Shown: positions 59,861 through 64,000 of the stretch, one piece after another | Layout of the letters: each line of letters opens with the position of its first letter | Numbering within the stretch: the first letter of the stretch is position 1 | Assembly (NCBI GenBank): GCA_949775045.1 | Contig: OX459100.1 | Span: 2,131,436 to 2,195,435, forward strand | Reading direction: 5' to 3' | Source: Metridium senile | Lineage: Eukaryota; Cnidaria; Anthozoa; Actiniaria; Metridiidae | DNA length: 64,000 nt | The notes under the pieces: model-generated | What the model saw: the letters and a program-made list of their open reading frames with translations, nothing else | Told to the model about the DNA's origin: nothing | Database searches by the model: none | Program-made: the position numbers and the translations under genes

Positions 59861-60415
59861 ATGGCGTCGGGTCGCTCACAGGGTACGCCAAGAAAACTCA
59901 AAATAGGCGCTGGCTCAGTCGTTTGCCAAGAAGTAGAAATCAAAGGAGAGGTTATTATTGGATCTAAAACCGTTATACATCCAAAAGCTCGTATTATAGC
60001 CGAAGCTGGGCCTATTTTCATCGGCGATAACAATTTGATCGAGGAGCAAGCAACCATAATCAACCCTTCTTCGAGAGAGGGAGAAGAAGAAGAAGAAAAA
60101 GTCGTCATGACCATCGGAAACCACAACGTCTTTGAGGTAGGGTGTCAGTGTGAGGCAGCCAAAGTTGGCGATAATAATATTCTTGAAGCCAAGAGTAAAA
60201 TTGGTCGAAACACAATGCTTTCACATGGGTGTGTGATCGGAGCGAAATGTGAAGTCACTTCACAAGAGACTATCCCTGAAAATACTGTTATTTATGGACA
60301 AAGCTGTAATCGTAGGATACAGGCTGACCGACCTGTACCGCAGACGCTACAACTGGACTTTCTAACCAAGATTTTACCAAATTATCATCATCTGAAAAAA
60401 TCTAGTCGTTCTTAA
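59861..60415 (+). CDS. DCTN6: Dynactin subunit 6 (p27)
   Basis: Pointed-end subunit of dynactin, pairing with DCTN5 and acting in dynein cargo transport and at kinetochores. A single 555-bp exon gives 184 aa; human DCTN6 has 190. It folds as a left-handed beta-helix of hexapeptide repeats: [48 protein letters not shown], then an acidic EEEEE loop, [32 protein letters not shown]. It ends with the signature helix [20 protein letters not shown] chose ATG at 59861 ([18 protein letters not shown]) because it aligns with the family. An upstream in-frame ATG at 59750 would overlap NEK11 exon 1 on the other strand. Lack of introns is unusual beside intron-rich neighbours and may reflect retroposition or intron loss. 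Confidence 0.96.
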   Translation: MASGRSQGTPRKLKIGAGSVVCQEVEIKGEVIIGSKTVIHPKARIIAEAGPIFIGDNNLIEEQATIINPSSREGEEEEEKVVMTIGNHNVFEVGCQCEAAKVGDNNILEAKSKIGRNTMLSHGCVIGAKCEVTSQETIPENTVIYGQSCNRRIQADRPVPQTLQLDFLTKILPNYHHLKKSSRS

Positions 60416-60894
60416 AGAATATTTATGAAGATGCCCATATTAGTACAATGAGACCTCGATACTCCACAGACAAACTTATATTACAATGAAAACCACCAAG
60501 AACAAGAGATACTTTGACACCTCTGTTAATCGAACTTTTAAGAGATATACAATGAAACCTCACTAAAACGAACCCCAGGTCAAAGCAAGGGGTTGACCGA
60601 TGTATAGCGAGGTTCTTCAAAATATTGTCAAGATAAAATTAAACTGTACATAGTTATGGAATATGGAATCCAGTGGTGCTAAGTGTCCAGAAGTGTGGCC
60701 GATATAGGGAGGTTTTCAATATGATTGAGGCCAAGATAGCAACAATCAACTGTACAGCTGGAATCTAGTGGTTGTAAGGGTTGGGTTTGTGGTGAACAAT
60801 GCCTGGTTTATTAACCAGATTTTATATAGGATAACACTGCACATTTGTTGAAGTTTGGGTTTAGCAGTGGGATAAGTTGGGATTTAGTGGGTGA

Positions 60895-61035
60895 TTAGCC
60901 TCCTCCGCAGGCGTCTCCTCTCTATTTTCTTTCTTTTCTTTTATTGGGCTTCCTGTCTGTCAAATGACAAAGGGATCCCATGAGTGGGAAAGGAAAAGGA
61001 AAGGGCTGCCTGCGGAAGAGGCTAGCAGGTGATAT
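60895..61035. mobile_element. Foldback element
   Basis: TAGCCTCCTCCGCAGGCGTC and GCCTGCGGAAGAGGCTAGC ends. A shorter relative is near 9090-9180. Confidence 0.75.
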
Positions 61036-62289
61036 TGTTCTAAATTTGTGGTCAATATAGCAATGGGTTTTCAACTCACTAGTATTTAAAAAAATGCCCT
61101 GTCTCTCTTAGCCTGTCCGTTGTGAAGCAGCCCCCCTGTTAATAACGACTGGTCCCATCGGAAAAGTTGTACTATACAAGTATATTTGAGACTGGGATCT
61201 ATAAATAAGGTTAAATGTGCCGCTAGAATTAAATTATTACATCAAGTCAATGTATATTATATAACGTCTAGAATATATTTACAGTAGATGAAAAAAACCA
61301 AGTGTTTTTTAGATGGGTATATTTTAGTGAAAAATGACATTTTTTAGAATTGTATCCATTATTTAGACAGATTACAAAACATGAAAACTGCAACAAGCAT
61401 TTTTGAGATGGGTGTATATTAGTGAAAATTTACTATTTAGAGAATTATGTCCATTTATTTAATATCCAATTAAGAAGTATTAATGTACAATAGATAACCA
61501 AACAGCATGAGAGCAAAATAAACCTTTAAAAAACCTGTAAACCTGTAGTTGCATTTGTCATGCCAAGCCTGAAATGCACTATGGGTGATATGAATTCAAG
61601 CAGCGGTGCTGTGAGTAGTTCCTACTATTCCCACTGGCCATCTACTCCCAAGGGAGATGATTAATGATATGCAAGACTATATAAACAATGCAACGTGGTA
61701 TTAGCTCATTCTTAGTTGCCCAAACTAGCGAGACGAACAACATCAAACCGGATAGTAGGATGAAAGGGGAAAATGGATGTTATGGGGAATAATCCATGGC
61801 GTTGAGAAAGTTTACTCGAGTATTTTTTGTCCCCTCCTCACCCTCCCGCCCACTTTTTCGTGTGAATATTGCCTCAGCACTTTGTCCCTCAGGATCTATT
61901 TTCATTGTTTAGCTAAGAACAATGGAGTTCTATTGTTCCCATATCTTAATCATCGACCGAGGGACAATGGCCAGTGAGAATATATTACTTTTCCCTCCGG
62001 ATTCCAAAAATTAGCTTTTAATACCAGTGAATTGGGCATTGCTGTAATTGAAATTCCTTCTGTGTAGGATGTGAATCCGCTGAACTCAATTACTATCAGC
62101 TATGAGACAAGTAAATTAATAATCCTAAAATTAATTGGACTATCTTTCCTTTGGACTATCAGAACAACATTGTTAAGGCATGTAAAAACTTATTGAAAAA
62201 AATTTTCAAAAATTTTTTTAATGTGGCAATAATTTTTTACAACTTATTTATCACATGTGACTTTTGGAACAGATAAATTATGAATTAAG

Positions 62290-62605
62290 GGGGTAAATGG
62301 CCATTTTCTTCCAATATTTTGTCCCATGATACATTAATTCAGCAATAATTATGTTGTGTAAAGCAATTTCATTAAAAAGAGTTTAAGGGGGTTAAATAAT
62401 TCATTGAATACGGAAATTATTATGTGTAAAAATCAGTACTAGGAATTTCAAATTAACAAAGTTTTGAAAATGACAGGGGCATAAAATCATACATTAACAC
62501 CAGAAATAATTATGTGACGTACAAATGGGAGGTAGAAATATTAAATTAACAAAGAACTGAAAGGGGCAAAAAATCATTCATTAATTCCAGAAATAATTAT
62601 GAAGT
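62290..62605. repeat. Degenerate tandem repeat of about 100 bp
   Basis: CATTAATTCAGCAATAATTATG, CATTAACACCAGAAATAATT and CATTAATTCCAGAAATAATT mark three to four diverged units. Confidence 0.6.
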
Positions 62606-62889
62606 TAAAATTAGTCTAGTCGTCTATGAGAGTCTGTGTTGTTTATGGATCTGGCAAAGAGAACCGCATTTCTTGGCATTTCCATTGAGGTACATGTGTA
62701 ACTGTCCTTTGGTTGTCTTTGCCTTTTGTCACTTGACGCCTTTCATAGTACAGGCCAACCTGGACACACAAATGTACAGCTATTTAAAAAAAGGTTTGCT
62801 AGTTACAATTGTCATGCCAAGCCCGAAATGCACTATGGATGATGTGAATACAAGTAGCGAGCGAAAGGTCTAGAATGTGAGCAGTCGCT

Positions 62890-63068
62890 ACTTTTCCCAT
62901 CTGATTCCGAAAATTAGCTTTTAATAAAACGCGGAGGACTTTTCCTCTACCCTCCCCCTCCCCTTCTAGCCTCCAATCTCCGCTCGTCCGCGTTTTATTA
63001 AAATGCTCATTTTTCTCTCGTTTTCCTCAGAATCCGGGGGGAAAAGTAGGGACTGCTCGCAGTCTACG
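62890..63068. mobile_element. Foldback element
   Basis: AGCAGTCGCTACTTTTCCC and TTTTAATAAAACGCGGA pair with TCCGCGTTTTATTAAAATG and GAAAAGTAGGGACTGCTCG. The flank CATGCCAAGCCCGAAATGCAC also occurs at 61560. Confidence 0.85.
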
Positions 63069-63215
63069 AAAAGTCACAACAATATGGAATTTTGAAAAGA
63101 AAATGAACATGAGAGCCGAGTTCTGGCAAAATATTTTATAACGTAGAGGTATAGTGAGGGTGAGTGAATCCTCACGGCGAATTGTTAGGGCACATGATAT
63201 GTGCCCAGCTAGACG

Positions 63216-63426
63216 ATTGAGGCCCTGTTAGGGGGAGTCTGAATAATCCATAATCCTGATTGAAGTTCATAAATAATCGGTAATCCTAAATTGTAAATTT
63301 ACCAAAAATAAATTACAAGCGAGTAATCCTAAATCCTCAATTGGTCCTAAATGCTGCAAAAATAATCCATATAATGGTCTAAAAACCCCTAATAATCCAT
63401 AATCCTAAAACCTTAACAGGGCCTCA
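63216..63426. mobile_element. Foldback element rich in AATAATCC
   Basis: Ends TTGAGGCCCTGTTAGGG and CCTTAACAGGGCCTCAA; the interior has repeated AATAATCCATAATCCTAA. Confidence 0.85.
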
Positions 63427-63477
63427 AGATTGAGACGTTAAAAAAGTGATTTATGTCTTACTCTTTTCCAAAGTGTG

Positions 63478-63806
63478 TATCCCGGGGGGGGGGGGGGGGG
63501 GGGGTACTCCCTTATATTTACTATACGGGGACGTTCCGCCAAATAGGGTATGGTTTTTTGCCGTGGCGTCTTGAATAGGGTATACAATTTAGCCTTTTTT
63601 TGCCTTGGTGTCTTGAATAGGGTATGCAATTTAGCCTAATTTGTCTTAAATTGCCTTACCTAGGGTATACCAATTTGTCTTGAAATAGGGTACATATTTT
63701 TAGGATTCTGCTGTCTTAAATATAGGGTCAGGGTTTAGAGGTACTAGCGGAACGTCCCCGTCAGAAACTGGGTCAAGTACCCCCCCCCCCCCCCCCCCCC
63801 CCGGGG
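63478..63806. mobile_element. Foldback element capped by G and C runs
   Basis: Starts CCC plus more than 20 G then GTACTCCC; ends GTAC plus more than 20 C then GGGG. The interior has four AATAGGGTATGCAATTTAGCC-like units, and CGGGGACGTTCCGCC pairs with GCGGAACGTCCCCG. Confidence 0.9.
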
Positions 63807-63830
63807 TGTGTATGTAATGTCATTCCATAC

Positions 63831-63961
63831 CTGCGTGCATCCTGACTGGAATGAATAACGACCATCACCAATAGGCTGACCTTGATCAAATACGCCAGTG
63901 TATCGGTATTGTGGGGTTATCAACTGACCAATGCCAGTCATGTCGCCATACTCAAAGTTTC
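63831..63961 (-). CDS. RSPH1: RSPH1-like radial spoke head protein, one exon (partial)
   Basis: One exon of a MORN-repeat protein whose upstream part lies beyond the right edge. It reads GNFEYGDMTGIGQLITP, YRYTGVFDQGQPIGDGRYSF and QSGCTQ, then a clear donor CAG|GTATGG. The pattern of G-x-F/Y-x-x-G with a final G-x-G-x-Y-x-F and SGC resembles the last MORN units of RSPH1, a radial spoke head component of motile cilia. The left (acceptor) boundary is uncertain: AAAG|GAAAC is a weak site and the frame stays open to about 63983. Another MORN protein cannot be ruled out. Confidence 0.6.
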
Positions 63962-64000
63962 CTTTCAAATAACATAGCAACATAGTTGTTACGTACCCTA

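Larger units (their letters stand above)
60416..63830. other. Repeat-rich stretch without a recognised gene
   Basis: Includes foldbacks at 60895-61035, 62890-63068, 63216-63426 and 63478-63806, and a degenerate tandem block at 62290-62605. If the exon at 63831 belongs to an RSPH1-like gene, this should contain its 3' exons, but none could be identified. Confidence 0.5.

Overview
The window is animal nuclear DNA. It is AT-rich, its genes are split by many short GT-AG introns, and the spaces and introns are packed with foldback (palindromic) elements, minisatellites and CAT/ATG-type repeats. The conserved genes (POLR2C, UBE2C, RANBP9/10, NEK11, DCTN6 and an RSPH1-like radial-spoke fragment) show a metazoan with motile cilia. 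Protein divergence, base composition and intron density fit an early-branching animal, most likely a cnidarian such as an anthozoan. That placement is inference; a sponge, placozoan or invertebrate deuterostome is not excluded.

Layout. 594-5012 (-): POLR2C (RNA polymerase II subunit RPB3), 11 exons, 269 aa. It is head-to-head with 5340-8253 (+): UBE2C, 7 exons, 159 aa, across a 327-bp bidirectional promoter. 8254-11309 is a repeat-bearing intergenic stretch where UBE2C and RANBP9/10 converge. 11310-21434 (-): RANBP9/10 with SPRY, LisH and CTLH/CRA regions, full of repeats and with one exon not found. 21435-23377: foldback-rich spacer. 23378-30956 (+) and 33042-46205 (+): two tandem paralogues, here called A (563 aa) and B (583 aa). 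They encode secreted, Cys-containing, helix-rich proteins of a family I do not recognise, and share an identical 11-exon, intron-phase structure. 48104-59777 (-): NEK11 kinase, 17 exons, 586 aa, head-to-head with 59861-60415 (+): intronless DCTN6 (dynactin p27), 83 bp between start codons. 60416-63830: repeats and no gene seen. 63831-63961 (-): one exon of an RSPH1-like MORN-repeat gene that runs off the window.

The most unusual region is gene B. One intron holds about 3 kb of a 24-bp CAT-rich satellite. The next intron begins with a 22-copy, roughly 75-bp minisatellite built from the last 33 bases of exon 6 plus its own 5' splice site, so a dense row of near-identical splice donors follows the true one. 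The long open reading frames in both arrays are repeat artefacts, not genes.

The housekeeping genes are functionally independent: transcription, APC/C ubiquitylation, the CTLH E3 scaffold, a DNA-damage/cell-cycle kinase, and dynactin. The two head-to-head pairs probably share promoters. Only A and B form a related gene cluster. Exon coordinates were derived by hand from splice consensus, reading frame and remembered homologues; no alignment was run.
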